From Tomocerus qinae (taxonomy: Eukaryota; Arthropoda; Collembola; Entomobryomorpha; Tomoceridae): 64,000 nt of DNA. A model generated the notes under the pieces. That model saw only the letters and a program-made list of their open reading frames with translations, had not been told where the DNA came from and made no database searches. The position numbers and the translations under genes are program-made. The DNA is taken from NCBI GenBank assembly GCA_020055645.1, contig CM034546.1, positions 105,855,812 to 105,919,811 on the forward strand, given 5' to 3'. This document shows, piece after piece, positions 50,137-62,463 of the stretch; position 1 is the stretch's first letter, and each line of letters begins with the position of its first letter.

Positions 50137-53100
50137 CTAATCTTCTTCATCTGACTCTTCATCAGATTCGTTAATATCCGCCTCGTGAAGACGATCGACA
50201 ATGAATTCCGAGTGAGGAAGATTTATAAATTCTGCATGAAATTCTTTTGGAATTATTCCATGCTCACACAAATCTTTGAGATCCTTGTACTTGTCGTAGC
50301 TGATTGGCAATGGACTGTCATACGCTTTCTTTACTTCAAAATTCACAATAGCCTTTTCTAAAGTTGGACCAAATATCTTGACCTGGGATAAAAATGAATT
50401 ACTTTGTTTAGTGTCATGTCATATAATATTATTAAGTTGTTTCTTTGTAAAAGTCAAACTTACCATAAGATCAGGACTTTCAAGAGGTGGTTTCGATAAC
50501 CTTTCTTTCTTGACCGGAAGTTCAGATTTTTTGGCATCCTCATCTCCTCCCATGACCTTATCAATGTTATTTTCCGTTCCAATAACCTGTTCGAGAGTTG
50601 CTTCGATGGCCTCAGGTACTCGAATCTTGATATTTATTTCATCGTCCATTTCTGCTGTGTTTACTATTAATTCTTCCGGAATCTCTACCTCTATCTCAGT
50701 AGAGCATTGTGGAAGAGGCTTCACATCTACAATTTCACTTTCTTCATTTTCAGTAGATTTATCTACGGCTTCCTCAACTTCGTTTTGAACTTCTTCTAAA
50801 CTAATGGCAGTGGAAGAATCTCCTTGTTTGTCTTCTGTATCATCATTGGGTTTTTCATGAATCTCTTCATCCTCATCTTGTGCAACTGGAACTCTAACTT
50901 TTCTTGGCCGTCCCCTTCGTCTGGGAAAGATTTGAATTTTCTGCAGTTTTTTCTTGGGCGCAATGACAGGAGTTTTTTTCCTATGGCCATACTTTACTGG
51001 AGGGTTGGGTAACATTGGAGCATTTAGGTTATAGTTAATCACAAACTCAGAGTCCATAAATTTTTCCATTCGAATATATCGAATTTCCTTCCATTTAATC
51101 CACTCTCCCCTTGTGTGACTCTTGGCAAACATTATTCGATTGTTCATTTCATAATTCCAGTCTTCAAAATCGTCATATAGTAGCCTGTGAACATTGTAGT
51201 CTGAACATCGTGATCGTGAATTCCTAATTAGAGCTGGCCACTCGGTGTACGAAAAAGTTTTACTTCTTCGCAAATTCTTTTCAACAGCTGCATGAGGGCT
51301 TTCAGACGGAACGTATTTATGCCCAGCGAGGTAGAATTTAATTTCAACTTTATTTACCCATTTACTATTGTTGATAAAGTAATAAAGCATACAGTAAACC
51401 ATTTTATTGCCATTGATTCCACCTGGAACATCATGCATATTCAGTATAATGCTTGAGTACTTTCCCGAAGAATCCTTCGTTTTTAGCCATTTGTGAAGAC
51501 ATGTAGAAATTTCAACGCCGGCCATATTTCCCTCCGTCTCTCCCCACAAGTAACAGGTAACTATTCTGGTTTTACTTTCGAATATTGTCAAATTATGCGT
51601 GTGATGTTTCCGACTGCAGAAAAATTCTGGACTATCCCCATTGGGACTTGGTATTACTTTCTGGATATCAAGAGAAGCTGTCAGACTCCCTTTGCTTCCC
51701 GAACTTTTCCGATCAATTAGCAGAACATCTTTGGTGATTTGCTGATCTCGGACGTGTCTCTTGTATCTCTCAAGTGGTTTTGGCATCGCTCCGTATTTAG
51801 TGCAAATGACACACTTGTCTTTTTTAGGCTGGTGAATCTTCACATCAAAATTTGATACAACTCTATTGAAAGTTACTTTGCTCACTTTTTCTATTCTGTT
51901 CTCTTCACAGTGACGTCTGTACATTCGGAAGAGCGTATCGAAATCTCCGACCTCGGTGTGAAAGTACATTTGGTTAGAACTTGACCGACAATTGTGAGCA
52001 GCTAGCACAGGTATCGTTCTTAAGAACAATTGCACTTTTTCAACATAAGGTATTCTGATTAAAGCTGCTGCGGCCGCACTGATTGCTTCTACTGCTGACT
52101 CTTCGGTTAACGTCGCCGAATTTGAGTTTTCACTGGTAACAGAAGATGCAGAATTGTGCTCACTTGCTACACTACTCTTTTTGGCTAGAGATTTGGCACT
52201 GGCACTTCGTGCTGCTTCTGCTGCTATATTGCTTAAAGCTGCAGCTGCAGTTATTCCCCGAAGTACGGCTGCTGCCGAAGGACCACTTAATGATGCTGCA
52301 GTTGGAACTCCCAAAAGTTGATCGATTCCACTCAGTTCAGCAGTTCCAGTTTTTTTTGTGCGTCTGCTTTTCCCAGCATTTCGCAAGGCATAATTCAAAG
52401 CCCCTTCTCCATAGCCCAGGGTGCTCAGGAAAAATTTCTTGCAAACTGCCATATCACCCTCCACACCTCGAGGAAGATAATATTTGTAACTAAAATTTCG
52501 TCTATCCGAAGTTGTTCTTTTTCGTTTCACTTGCACCAATTTCACATGCGCTAATATCCAATCCTTTTGCCGTGTATCATCTGCAATTCCCCAGAAATGC
52601 TCAAATATCATTTTTCTTTCCACTTCTGTCCATCGTTTGCAGTTATTCGGGCAGTTAACACAGGTTGAAGGTTTAATTTTCCGAGCTTCTACCAACTTTT
52701 TTGTCGATCTTGAAATATATGACTCTCCTTTGCAACGTTTTTGCTTCTGTTCTAATTTCTTGCTTATTTTGTTACGTGGGATTCTAGGAGATTTGGTGTT
52801 TTTCGGAGTTCTAGGTTTTCGTTTAGGCTTTTGGACAGTAGGATCCTGTGTAGTACAAAGTACAATTACAATATGTACTTTAGCTGACAGGTTTTAGTCC
52901 GAAGGTTGTTTTACCAATGGGAGAAAAAATTTATTAAACAATACCTGGTGATGTTTCTGCCAAAATTCTGGATTTGTCATATTTAAACAGTGAGATCCGT
53001 TATTTTGCATGCTACTGGAAGGCCCTGGCGATGAAGTTGAAGATGCACATTCGGAAACTGTTGAATTGAAATTGTAAAAGTTTTAAAATTAGCCTAATGC

Positions 53101-54651
53101 AATTTAAAAATACTAAATATTTGTAAATCCACTCACTTGAGGAAGACAGAAAATGATCCATATTATGCATCATGTTGTTTTCGTGGTGATGCAATTCAAT
53201 TTTCTTTCGTTTGGGCGTTTTTTGTCCATTAGCGTCTATATTCTCCGGGTTAGGCGGTCGTCCTCTCTTTTTTTCAGTCTACACAGATATTGGATTTTCA
53301 TTACCGTATGACACGTAATATGAACGGGGTCAAGAAAATCAGGATATAAGATCTACGAGGTATTCAAAGGTATTACTTACAGATACTTTAGCAAGTCCAA
53401 CAGCAGCTAGACCTCCGGAAATTAATTTCCCTACGTTATCCAATAAACCCCCACTTGTTTTATTATGCTGTGGTGGTTGATAGCCTTGCTGTGACCACAT
53501 AAAAAATATAAAAATAAATTGTGACAATTCAAAATGAGAAAATTTGTAGCAGAGATAGCAAAAAAAATTTAATACCAATAGTCCAGTTCCAGGAACAGAA
53601 TAAACTCCTGTTGGCTGTTGCGGACACCCAACTTGTTGTTGAAAACCTCCAGCTTGTTGAAGGTAGGGTCCAGGTGCCTGATTTCCATAGCCTGTTGGAG
53701 GGCCTGTTGGTGGAGAATATGCACTGGGTGGGTAGTGCACAGGGCTGTTGGATTCTTGCGGATACGTCGGTACAAAATTCATTGGTGACATTCGCGAATC
53801 ATTTCCTGTTTGGTATGAAGGTGAATAAGTTGCTACTCCCGGACCTGGCGGACTTGTTCCGGCAAACTGGATTAGAGACACACTGATATCTCCATCAATA
53901 GAAATATTTGATACTCGTTCTACAGGAACACGATGATTGTATTCCGTAAAATGTTGACCGTTTATAGAAATCTTAAAATATAAACATTACACTGTTAACA
54001 TACAATAATTCACTAATAAATACTCAAAAAGAATAGAAAAAATAAGAACCCCACCTTGAATTGCAGCTCATCGCAAATAATAATAACTTCGAAATTTTGC
54101 CCCCTTATAAATGGAAATGGCATTCCACGGATTCTTTCTTCGATTCCCCAGCTTGAATAATTTCTTGAATTTCGAATTACGGTGCTCTCGGTAATACGGG
54201 GATTTAAGTGAAGAGCAATATCGCTGAGACTTGTACTCGGGCCACATTGTAAATTAATTGAAAATCTAGGTAATAATGTCAAATTTATATCCTTCTTCAC
54301 TATATTATATCACCGCAACTTTAGGTCATATTATAATAAAAAGTTGGCTTACGAGATTGCTGCCGGATTAATTTTCCCTTGAATTCTAACTATTCTTCCA
54401 GGTCGGAAACCCCCACAAATATATCCCGTATAGGGAATTGGCTGTAAGTAAGTAAATGTGAGAAACCTTCAATTTAATCCGCTAAAGACTTTAAATCACT
54501 CACGAAACAAAGTTTTGTTTACACGATCGCAAGCAAAACATAGATGTACCAAGAGCCATCAAGTCATAACTTCCAGAGATAGATTAAAATGTAAACAAAC
54601 GGAAATTAAAGATTTAGATCAACTTACAGGATTGTACACAGGATGATCCAT
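50137..54651 (-). CDS. predicted chimeric protein: galectin domain, PPxGY-type tail, AT-hook, transposase-like domain (9 exons, 1236 residues)
   Basis: Exons 54651-54628, 54441-54353, 54265-54055, 53971-53576, 53488-53381, 53278-53137, 53057-52945, 52845-50464 and 50382-50137 join in frame. Residues 9-150 are a galectin carbohydrate-recognition domain with HLNPR (57-61) and WGIEER (77-82). Residues 150-276 are Pro/Gly/Gln/Tyr-rich and end with a Gly-rich segment (GGLLDNVGKLISGGLAAVGL). Exon 6 adds an AT-hook-like KKRGRPP. Exon 8 starts basic, has CVNCPNNCKRW, an Ala-rich spacer, then a region resembling RNase-H-fold transposase-like proteins common in insects (SLDIQK, CYLWGETEGNMA, HAAVEKN), followed by an acidic tail; exon 9 ends GIIPKEFHAEFINLPH plus an acidic end. 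The galectin and transposase parts could instead be two genes. Intron 5 retention stops at 53339, giving a galectin-only form of about 289 residues. Confidence 0.62.
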
Positions 54652-55795
54652 CCCCAACGTTTGTCCGTGAATATTATTGCACAAATGAATATTATTTCAC
54701 CCCTTCATTTAAAAATTATTGAAAGATTTTAATTGCACTTTTCTTCGCAACTTTGGTGTTTGTTATTAGAGTACATTACTTGGGCCACAATCAAATAAGT
54801 GTAAAGAGCCAACCAAAAGGCTTTCACTCTCTTGCAGGCGCTAATCCATCCTATACTCAATTTCCCTTGACCTTGTAACTAAATATACCAGAAAGAACTT
54901 TAAATTTCCAGTGACCAAGCATAGCCCAAGATAAATATTGTCATTTCATCTGGAAGCAGTGTCCTTCTGTCCAGCCAGACAGTCACTAGGGCCTTTTCCT
55001 CTTCTTCTTCCTTTAGCGTTTCTCGTGCAGAGCATGAGCATCTCGTCAAATCTTAGGCATAACATCATAAGCGCCGACTTCAAAATTTTAAAATGCCTTC
55101 TAGCTCTCTTCCTGTCACTCCGAAGACCGACATTATCTCTTGAAAACACTTTGGATCATTCTTTACTGATTATGATAACTTTGCTTTCAATTTCTAATCA
55201 TTCCTAGAATCTTTGTCAATTGCTTTATGTAAACACATGTTAATGATAGTATTAGTATATGGCAATGTAATCTCGTGTAATCTCCTGCTATACTACTTTA
55301 CCACTTTCCTTGACTTGACGCACTTGTAGATACTCGCTTTTTGTGTGAGTGATACATATTCCCTCAATTTCCCACTACCTTTTCCCTACTGTTTAACCAC
55401 GCGCTACTCAATTTTAGAAATTCGTGATAAAATGCATTGTAATTGTATGGTATGGATGATAATTTAATTGGTAAATATATTAAAGGAAAACGATAATATG
55501 ACTCATCATAAAAGTCATAAAACATAATACCTAGTAGCTGCAAATAGGAGTCATGGCTAGTCTAGCTATTTCTGTACCGCATATAAAATCCACAGTGAAA
55601 AAAATGAAACTGAAAAAATAATTCGTAAATCTGATACTTGCCATGTATTTTGCACAATTTCGGAATAAAAGGTAAACCGTATTTCGACTACAGTACCTAG
55701 TATAATTTATTATAATAGTATCTCAATCATAAATGGCACTTACATAATAAATAATTTTGGAAGGTAATCGCTGACTAGTCCAGTTTAATACACAG
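54652..55795. other. intergenic, galectin-fusion promoter side and CHMP3 3' side
   Basis: No supported gene; small open frames (e.g. around 54938-55207) lack domain or splice support. Confidence 0.4.
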
Positions 55796-56449
55796 CTAGT
55801 TTCGAAGAAGCGTTCCAAGGCGACTTTGCAATTGTTTCAATTCTTCATCTTCAGATTCAGCTGTGGTATTTGCAGATCGCGTCGGCAAATCGTGTGAAGC
55901 AGCCGCCGGAGCCTTCCCGAGTTGACCAGCAGTCAGTTGCCATAAAACATTATCAACTTCCTCATCAGCAGCTTCCTCTAAATCAACATCTTCTAAATCA
56001 TCGAATGCATCTTGGGTCATCTCTTCCAGAACTCCAGCTTTCGTCATCTCTTTAGACAATTCTCGCATGGACGCCGCAATCTGTGGAAGTTTGCACAATT
56101 TCTGAACAGCTTGCATCACCTCGGTAGACTGTTTTAAAGCCCCAGCTGTTTTCAAAATAGCTAACTGTTCTTTCATGTGAAGCTGGATCGAATTCAAATG
56201 GGCCTTTGAAGTGTAAATTTTGCTGATAGCTTTTTTAGATCGAATGAGCTCTTTCGCATAAATACGGCAAATATCTTTATCACCTTTCCTAGCTGCTTCC
56301 TTTAGAGACTTTTTTATTTTCTCCTCCTCTCTCTGGATTCCCCGAATTTGTCTGTCGAGAGTCAAACTTTCTTTACGGATCCTACGAGTCCAGTCCAGAA
56401 CTTGCGTCTTTGGGTCTTTGTCCTTGTCGGTTTTTCCGAATAATCCCAT
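55796..56449 (-). CDS. CHMP3: charged multivesicular body protein 3 (ESCRT-III subunit Vps24), single exon, 217 residues
   Basis: Forms ESCRT-III filaments with CHMP2/CHMP4 on endosomes and at membrane abscission. Starts MGLFGKTDKDKDPK and has the basic helix-1 signature IRKESLTLDRQIRGIQREEEK. ARKGDKDICRIYAKELIRSK, SKAHLNSIQLHMKEQLA and MRELSKEMTKAGVLEEM follow. The acidic autoinhibitory region and a C-terminal MIM-like helix (EDEELKQLQSRLGTLLRN) complete it. Length is close to the human protein (222). The absence of introns, unlike every other ordinary gene here, could mean ancient intron loss or retroposition. There is no disabling change, and no poly(A) tract was noted next to it. Confidence 0.95.
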   Translation of the reverse strand: MGLFGKTDKDKDPKTQVLDWTRRIRKESLTLDRQIRGIQREEEKIKKSLKEAARKGDKDICRIYAKELIRSKKAISKIYTSKAHLNSIQLHMKEQLAILKTAGALKQSTEVMQAVQKLCKLPQIAASMRELSKEMTKAGVLEEMTQDAFDDLEDVDLEEAADEEVDNVLWQLTAGQLGKAPAAASHDLPTRSANTTAESEDEELKQLQSRLGTLLRN

Positions 56450-57820
56450 CTCTTTTGTCGGTTTATATATAATGAAAGAAATTACTGTACAACGTGTTAT
56501 AATAATGGAAGCAGGTTACGAAATGTACAAAACAATCCTCCAATCCAAAGTACTATCGTTCCACTGTAGTTTAGTATAATATGAACACTATTACAACTTA
56601 AATTCGGCTTCGACCTCTCTCTTACTAATACCATAATGCTTTTACCAATCATTCATGTACTCCATGCCCAGGGCCTAGGTCTACTAATGGAATTGGAAAG
56701 GGGTTTAGTTGGCTCCATTCCAGTTGCATCCAAGTCCAGTCCAATACGAATTGAACGAATTTGTATAGATAGAAACATGACCAGGAAAATGTAGCTATAG
56801 GTGATGATTTTCGAAGAAAGATTTCAAGCGAATTAGAAATCTTATCTTACGATAAGAATAGCAAAAGATAGAAAGGAAAATGTTGATTAGCGATTTACAT
56901 GATTGGGGATGAATGTAGGAATCTAAAGACTCAAAATTACTTATATAAAATTGAAAATTGTGTAAAATATTTTAATTCACTATTCCATGATACTTATAAT
57001 TCCCAATTTTCATGACAATATCTCTGCATATACTTAGGCTATACATAAAAACAATAATTGAGTCGAAAGCAGTCGCAGTATGAGATGTGATTGAAATTCA
57101 TTTCTTTCTGACAATACATTTTTGTTTGACATGAAATAGTTAACATAAGTTAAAAACAATCTACAAATAATGTAACATATTAATATGATAATTTTATTAA
57201 TACGACCATAAATGCGATTTTAGTGTACGATAAATGTTTATTTTTATCAGTTTATGTTCTCAGATTATACAAAATAATTCTTTTAGTATTAGCACAAGCG
57301 CATCATAATTATGTGGAACTGGAAGCTTCATTATTAAACCATTTGAACGATAGAACTACTAATAATTTTCAGGTAGACATCGGCAAGGTTAATTAGATAG
57401 GATGGAGTTTCGTAAGCACAAAATACAAAAATCTCTATCGGGTATTCGGGATTACATTTACATGAAATTGTGTGTTTACTACATAATTTATAGTATTTTG
57501 AAATTATATTAGGTTTTGGTGCTATTAATAAAGTTAAAAATGATAATTTTGTCATTAATAGCTATTTACTAATACTAAGGTAGACAAGTAACGTAGTAAT
57601 AAGCACCGTTATTGTGAGAAATCAAGAATTTACCTAACTATAGTTCATTCACTCAAAAAACGATGGACTACAGATTACATAAGAAGCTCCTTATATTATA
57701 TATTAAATTATTATTTCATTTCACGAACCACAATTCAATTCATATTTTCTGTCCCCTTGATTTCATTAATTAATTCTGCTTACAGAATTACTTACAGCAA
57801 TTAGGATCGGCCAGACTAAA
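56450..57820. other. intergenic region 5' of CHMP3
   Basis: AT-rich; no gene or element recognised. Confidence 0.35.
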
Positions 57821-57900
57821 AGGGTGGGGCGCCCCATCCGTCAAGCCTAATCTAATTTATCGTAATCTAACCTAATCTAAGGATGGGGCCGCCCCACTCT
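57821..57900. repeat. short GC-rich inverted repeat (80 bp)
   Basis: AGGGTGGGGCGCCCCATCC at 57821-57839 is matched inversely by GGATGGGGCCGCCCCACTCT at 57881-57900. Between them is an AT-rich spacer with repeated CTAATCTAA. It stands out as a GC island in AT-rich DNA; possible tiny MITE. Confidence 0.7.
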
Positions 57901-58625
57901 ATAGGATGTTACTGGCAAATACGGTATTGAAAATATACTAATCTCCCCTGTCCCATTATCTTATTGCGTTCTGTCAGTCATTTCAATATTTTCTATGCAT
58001 TTTTGCAACAGTTACCTACAAAATCTTCAATTATAATAATATGTATAACTCACTTAGTTCAACAATTTTGAGCTAAATATTCTAAAAGTTGTATACTACA
58101 CTTTAACAATTGTATTTTGGACTGTCTAAAACATGCATCAATTCGACCTGGGTTACAGGATCTTATAAAATGCAATTCTTATGAAGTATAAAATAAACTA
58201 AACAAACATTTAAATTTCTGTACTATGGGTATACACCATGACTTTAAGATACTTTGATTAGATTTTAATACAATGTTATATAGTCGTGATTCCTAAAACT
58301 AGAATATTAAGGTACAAAGGGTTAAGGGTGGTTTATGTTGGTTGTATTTGGTTTATTTACCCATGCGAGCTAAGACTTTTCTTTCTTTAGTTTATAATTG
58401 TGTTATTATTAAATTCATCATATAAATAATCACGTTAAAAGATAATGACAATCTTTGCAATAGCAACTTTCTGGTATTATTATTATTATTATTATTATGT
58501 TTATTCAACAGACCATTGTGCTCAAGATGTATAGAGCCCTGATCCAAACTTACAATAAAATGTAAGGATAGGGTGAGAGAGTATAAGAAATTTAGAATGG
58601 TTATCAAAGAATTTGATTCAGGATA

Positions 58626-61373
58626 TTAGATTTGTGTAATATTATGACAGGTTTTAATTAGTGCGTTTAAACTATTGCTAATACGATTAGTGAGTGAATA
58701 TTTTGCATTGTGTAGTATGGTGGAAAATGTGGGGATTTGGAGTTGTAGATAGACATCTGTCATTTTACAATATTTGTGTTTATAGAAAATAATCCTGATA
58801 GCATTATTGTATGCTATCCGAACTTTATTGGATAGGGAGCACGAGATCGACCATAGTGCAGAACAATATATCGAACTTATGTATGTTTTAAATAATTTAA
58901 TTTTAATCAGATTGGAACAGTGGCCAAATTTACTTTGTAAACAGTATGCTCGCTTATAAAGCTCTGCAATTCTATGAAATACCTCTATATCATCACTCCA
59001 GACTTTACTATTATAGTATTTTTTAGATTGTATGGTGTATCCTAAGTACTTAACATGTTCGCTAGGGTATATTTTTTCACAGCCGAATTTCACATGATGG
59101 TTGGCAGTGGGTAGCCAATTAGGATGAAAAACTAGTAAACTAGTTTTCGCAGAATTGAAGGAGAGACCGTGTGAGGAAGCATAATCACTGCTGATTCTTA
59201 AAAGTTTTTCCAACGAGTGCACTGTTGTAGAAATTAGACAGAGGTCATCAGCATAGTTCGCGTTATTTGTGGGACAGTTGTGTACAGTAGATCCAAGTTT
59301 AGATTCATTCAGTTGGATAATGAGGTCATTCATATAAAGATTATAGAGGTAGGCCGATAAGACACCACCTTGCTTGACGCCTGATTTCACCGGGAAGGGA
59401 TCCGAAATACAGTTGTCCCATTTTATCTGAAATTGTTGCGAATAGAACCAGGAGCTTAGTAGGTTAACAATTGTAGCCGGGAAACCTCGACCTCTGAGTT
59501 TGTCTAGGAGGATTGAGTATTGAACGCTGTTGAAAGCCTTAGAGGCATCTAGGAAACAAAGATTCACTGGGGTATTATTAGATTTATAATGGTTGACTAT
59601 CTTTTTGACAGTAGAGATGCACAGCTCAGTACCATGAGCTTTTTTGTAACCAAACTGATTTTGTTCCGTAGTGAACAGGTTCATGTATCTTTGTAGAATA
59701 AGTTTCTCTAAGATTTTAGAGCAAATGTTTGCTAGAGCAATGGGCCGATAATTGTTGGATGTGGTTGGATCGAGGTTCTTCTTTTTAAGGGTGGGTAGGA
59801 TATTGACTAGAGACAATTGAATAGGGATGTGTTCATGGCTTACACACAGGTTGATGATTTTCAGTAGAGCAGTTTTAACTGTCATAGCCGATTTCTTAAT
59901 GTTCATAATGGAGAGACCATCAGGCCCAGGAGCTTTTTTCTTATTGAACTTTATCAGGACATCACTAAGCTCCGCCACAGTGAACTTAGTATGTATAATA
60001 CCATCAGAATTGTCAGACTCTGCTTGCAAAGGCCTTGGCGTTTGTAGGTTTTTATCCTCAAATTGTGACATGTAATGCCTTCTCCAAGTGTTGAGTATAT
60101 CAGCAGTGTTGTTACAATTATCGATTATAGGCGACGGGGCGCAGTTGGATCCATTTTTACTGATATAGGACCAGAAGTCATTCGTATTTCCATTAAGTAG
60201 AAGTGTAGCAAGGTCTTCATCATGCTCAGACTTGTTTTTCCTTTGGCATCTACGTAGGGCACTTTTAAATTTGTTTTTAGCTAATTTTACACTACCGAAA
60301 TCAGCATTGATGCTGATTAGGTACTTGTAGTATTTGTAAGAAGTATCTACCTTCGTTGACCAGTTGTGTAGGGTAGGGATTCCCGATTTTCTTCTAGAAT
60401 TTAAGGAGGCAGAGTTCTTTTGTATAGACTTGGCTGCGATCATCTTATCAGCACATAAAATATTTTTAATGAGATCAGAATATACTGACTCGATTAGTTG
60501 TTTGTGATCTACACTAGAGCAGCACGGAATGTTGCAGGATATGGTTGAAAGACTTGTGAGAGCTGATTTTCCAAATATATTTGTCACGAGCTCATAGGAG
60601 TTAGCATCCTCGTCAGTAATTTTATTCCAGCAGATACGTTGAGATGGAAGCTTTTTCTGTATACGGACAGGAACCATTTGACATTCCACATTGAAGGTTA
60701 ACGGTAGGTGATCACTGGGAGAGTCTGACAGAAAGGAGATATCACATATTTTGGAGCTAATAGACATACTGGCAAGTAGGTGATCAATCCAGCTTTTACT
60801 ACCAGTCGCAGCACAGGTATAGGAGTAGGTATCTTGCTTCAGCACGGATGTATCTAGCATAGTTAATCCAAGTTGATCACAGGTATCATTTAATATATCA
60901 AAATGAATTTTGTGAGAAAGACGGTCCAAGTTGAAGTCACCACATACAATAATATTATTGAATTCTGAATTTTGTATATAGCTGGTTAGTTTACCGATAC
61001 AATCACTTTGCTCTTTCCAATTATTTGCAATCGGCATATATACATTAAATAATATAAAGTCCCCGAATTCAACTGCACAAATTCTGTTATCTTCTAGCAT
61101 TACCTGATTAACAGTAAGGCTTAGATGTTTTTTCCATAAAATAGTCACTCCACCAAAGGGCCTTCCACATTTTAATACTGTGTCGTCCATCGCTGAGATT
61201 GAAGCACTATTGTAGTTTTCATTGATCGAGTCGAAAATGTGGGAGTCAGCGTTACGTAGCCAGGTTTCTTGTAGGGCTATTATATCATAATTGTGTTCAC
61301 TGTTTAAGATCCAAGGGGCATTCGTTTTTGCATTCTTACAGTTCCAGGAGACTATTTTTAGTTGTGTACTCAT
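58626..61373 (-). CDS. LINE ORF2: apurinic endonuclease and reverse transcriptase, 915 residues
   Basis: Nicks the target and copies element RNA at the nick. The endonuclease N terminus shows SWNCKNAKTN, LQETWL, GDFNLD and SDHLPL (catalytic Asn, Glu, Asp and His motifs). The reverse transcriptase shows KKAPGPDGL, NYRPIALANICSKILEKLI, QFGYKKAHGTELC, LDASKAFNSV, GVKQGGVLSAYLYNLYMNDL and the catalytic NYADDLCL. No frameshift or stop interrupts it, so this copy is young or under recent selection. Translation probably follows ORF1 by reinitiation at the overlapping ATGA. No RNase H domain is visible after the reverse transcriptase. Confidence 0.93.
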   Translation of the reverse strand: MSTQLKIVSWNCKNAKTNAPWILNSEHNYDIIALQETWLRNADSHIFDSINENYNSASISAMDDTVLKCGRPFGGVTILWKKHLSLTVNQVMLEDNRICAVEFGDFILFNVYMPIANNWKEQSDCIGKLTSYIQNSEFNNIIVCGDFNLDRLSHKIHFDILNDTCDQLGLTMLDTSVLKQDTYSYTCAATGSKSWIDHLLASMSISSKICDISFLSDSPSDHLPLTFNVECQMVPVRIQKKLPSQRICWNKITDEDANSYELVTNIFGKSALTSLSTISCNIPCCSSVDHKQLIESVYSDLIKNILCADKMIAAKSIQKNSASLNSRRKSGIPTLHNWSTKVDTSYKYYKYLISINADFGSVKLAKNKFKSALRRCQRKNKSEHDEDLATLLLNGNTNDFWSYISKNGSNCAPSPIIDNCNNTADILNTWRRHYMSQFEDKNLQTPRPLQAESDNSDGIIHTKFTVAELSDVLIKFNKKKAPGPDGLSIMNIKKSAMTVKTALLKIINLCVSHEHIPIQLSLVNILPTLKKKNLDPTTSNNYRPIALANICSKILEKLILQRYMNLFTTEQNQFGYKKAHGTELCISTVKKIVNHYKSNNTPVNLCFLDASKAFNSVQYSILLDKLRGRGFPATIVNLLSSWFYSQQFQIKWDNCISDPFPVKSGVKQGGVLSAYLYNLYMNDLIIQLNESKLGSTVHNCPTNNANYADDLCLISTTVHSLEKLLRISSDYASSHGLSFNSAKTSLLVFHPNWLPTANHHVKFGCEKIYPSEHVKYLGYTIQSKKYYNSKVWSDDIEVFHRIAELYKRAYCLQSKFGHCSNLIKIKLFKTYISSIYCSALWSISCSLSNKVRIAYNNAIRIIFYKHKYCKMTDVYLQLQIPTFSTILHNAKYSLTNRISNSLNALIKTCHNITQI

Positions 61374-62463
61374 TGTTGGTAGTTACTGTCGAGTGTACTG
61401 ATTATTGAGTAAGAACTACTTCTACGGGATGTATTAATACGATCATTTGGAGAAATACATTTCACACTCTGTGAAACCGCTATATTGTCAGGGTTTGGGT
61501 TTCGCCATCCGGTTTGCGAACGCGGGAATGTCCATCTTTTGACCAGAAGCCCTTTTGGCCAATTATTGGCATCCACAAAGTTTTCATAGGGAATATCTTG
61601 CTTCAGCAGGGTGATTCTCCACGAAGAGTAACTCTGTAACTGAGATTTTACAGGTAGCTTAGTTATTTCTTGAGGTGTCCATCCATTATCCTGTAGGATT
61701 TCTTCAACAGTTTTCGCAGTTGCATTGACCACAAATCCAGATACAAATATGTGGGCTCTCGGCGGAAGTGTTGGCTTGCGTACGATTTTATCTTCATATT
61801 TTGTTGACTCTTTTACGCCACGTACAATAATCCTGGGTCTAAAAGAGTTGTGTTCCAGACGTTGTTTTTCATTTACATCTACAGAAATTGGGGCTTGATC
61901 CTCATCATGTCGAATCCCTCTCAATAGCGCACTGCTGTAACTATCAGCACGGCGGCTTGGGTGTACACAGTTATCCATCTGTGGTGAGGTAAGATTTATA
62001 TTATTTAACTTTTTTGTCAAGTCACTGATGATAGCACTAGAGTCATTTGTCTTCTGGATTAGCTCGTCCAAACCATTTGAGTTGGCTATTAGGCTTCGTA
62101 AGGCTTCATCTTGCTTTTGTAGTCGACTGTTAATGGTTTTGAATTGCAAGGCTATGTCAGCAGCGACAGCTACACTTGGATCAGTCGATGGTAGAATTTT
62201 TGTGGCACAGAAGATAAAATGTTCATACTTAATATCATTTAGGATCTTGAAGAAGAGCTTACACAGTTCAAGAGGACTTTTATCATTATTGGTAGTTATT
62301 TTCACATGCTCCTTGGTGTGGATCGCTGCGTTCAATAATGCCAGGTTGCTGTTGATAGCTTCAGGTGAGAAGTTGGAGGTTAGGAGTTTGGACACAGTGT
62401 TAATGTCATGACCTTCTGTCACACAACAGCGAACATAGCTCAAGACATCACTAATAACGTATG
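61370..62463 (-). CDS. LINE ORF1 (RNA-binding/chaperone type), N-terminally truncated
   Basis: Open for about 364 codons to the stop at 61370, without an in-frame ATG near its 5' limit (a stop lies just upstream, around 62464). The N-terminal half looks helical with a possible coiled coil (LQFKTINSRLQKQDEALRSL). The C-terminal half (HIFVSGFVVNATAKTVEEIL ... NWPKGLLVKRW) resembles the RRM-like nucleic-acid-binding fold of arthropod LINE ORF1 proteins. No CCHC zinc knuckle was seen. Confidence 0.75.
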
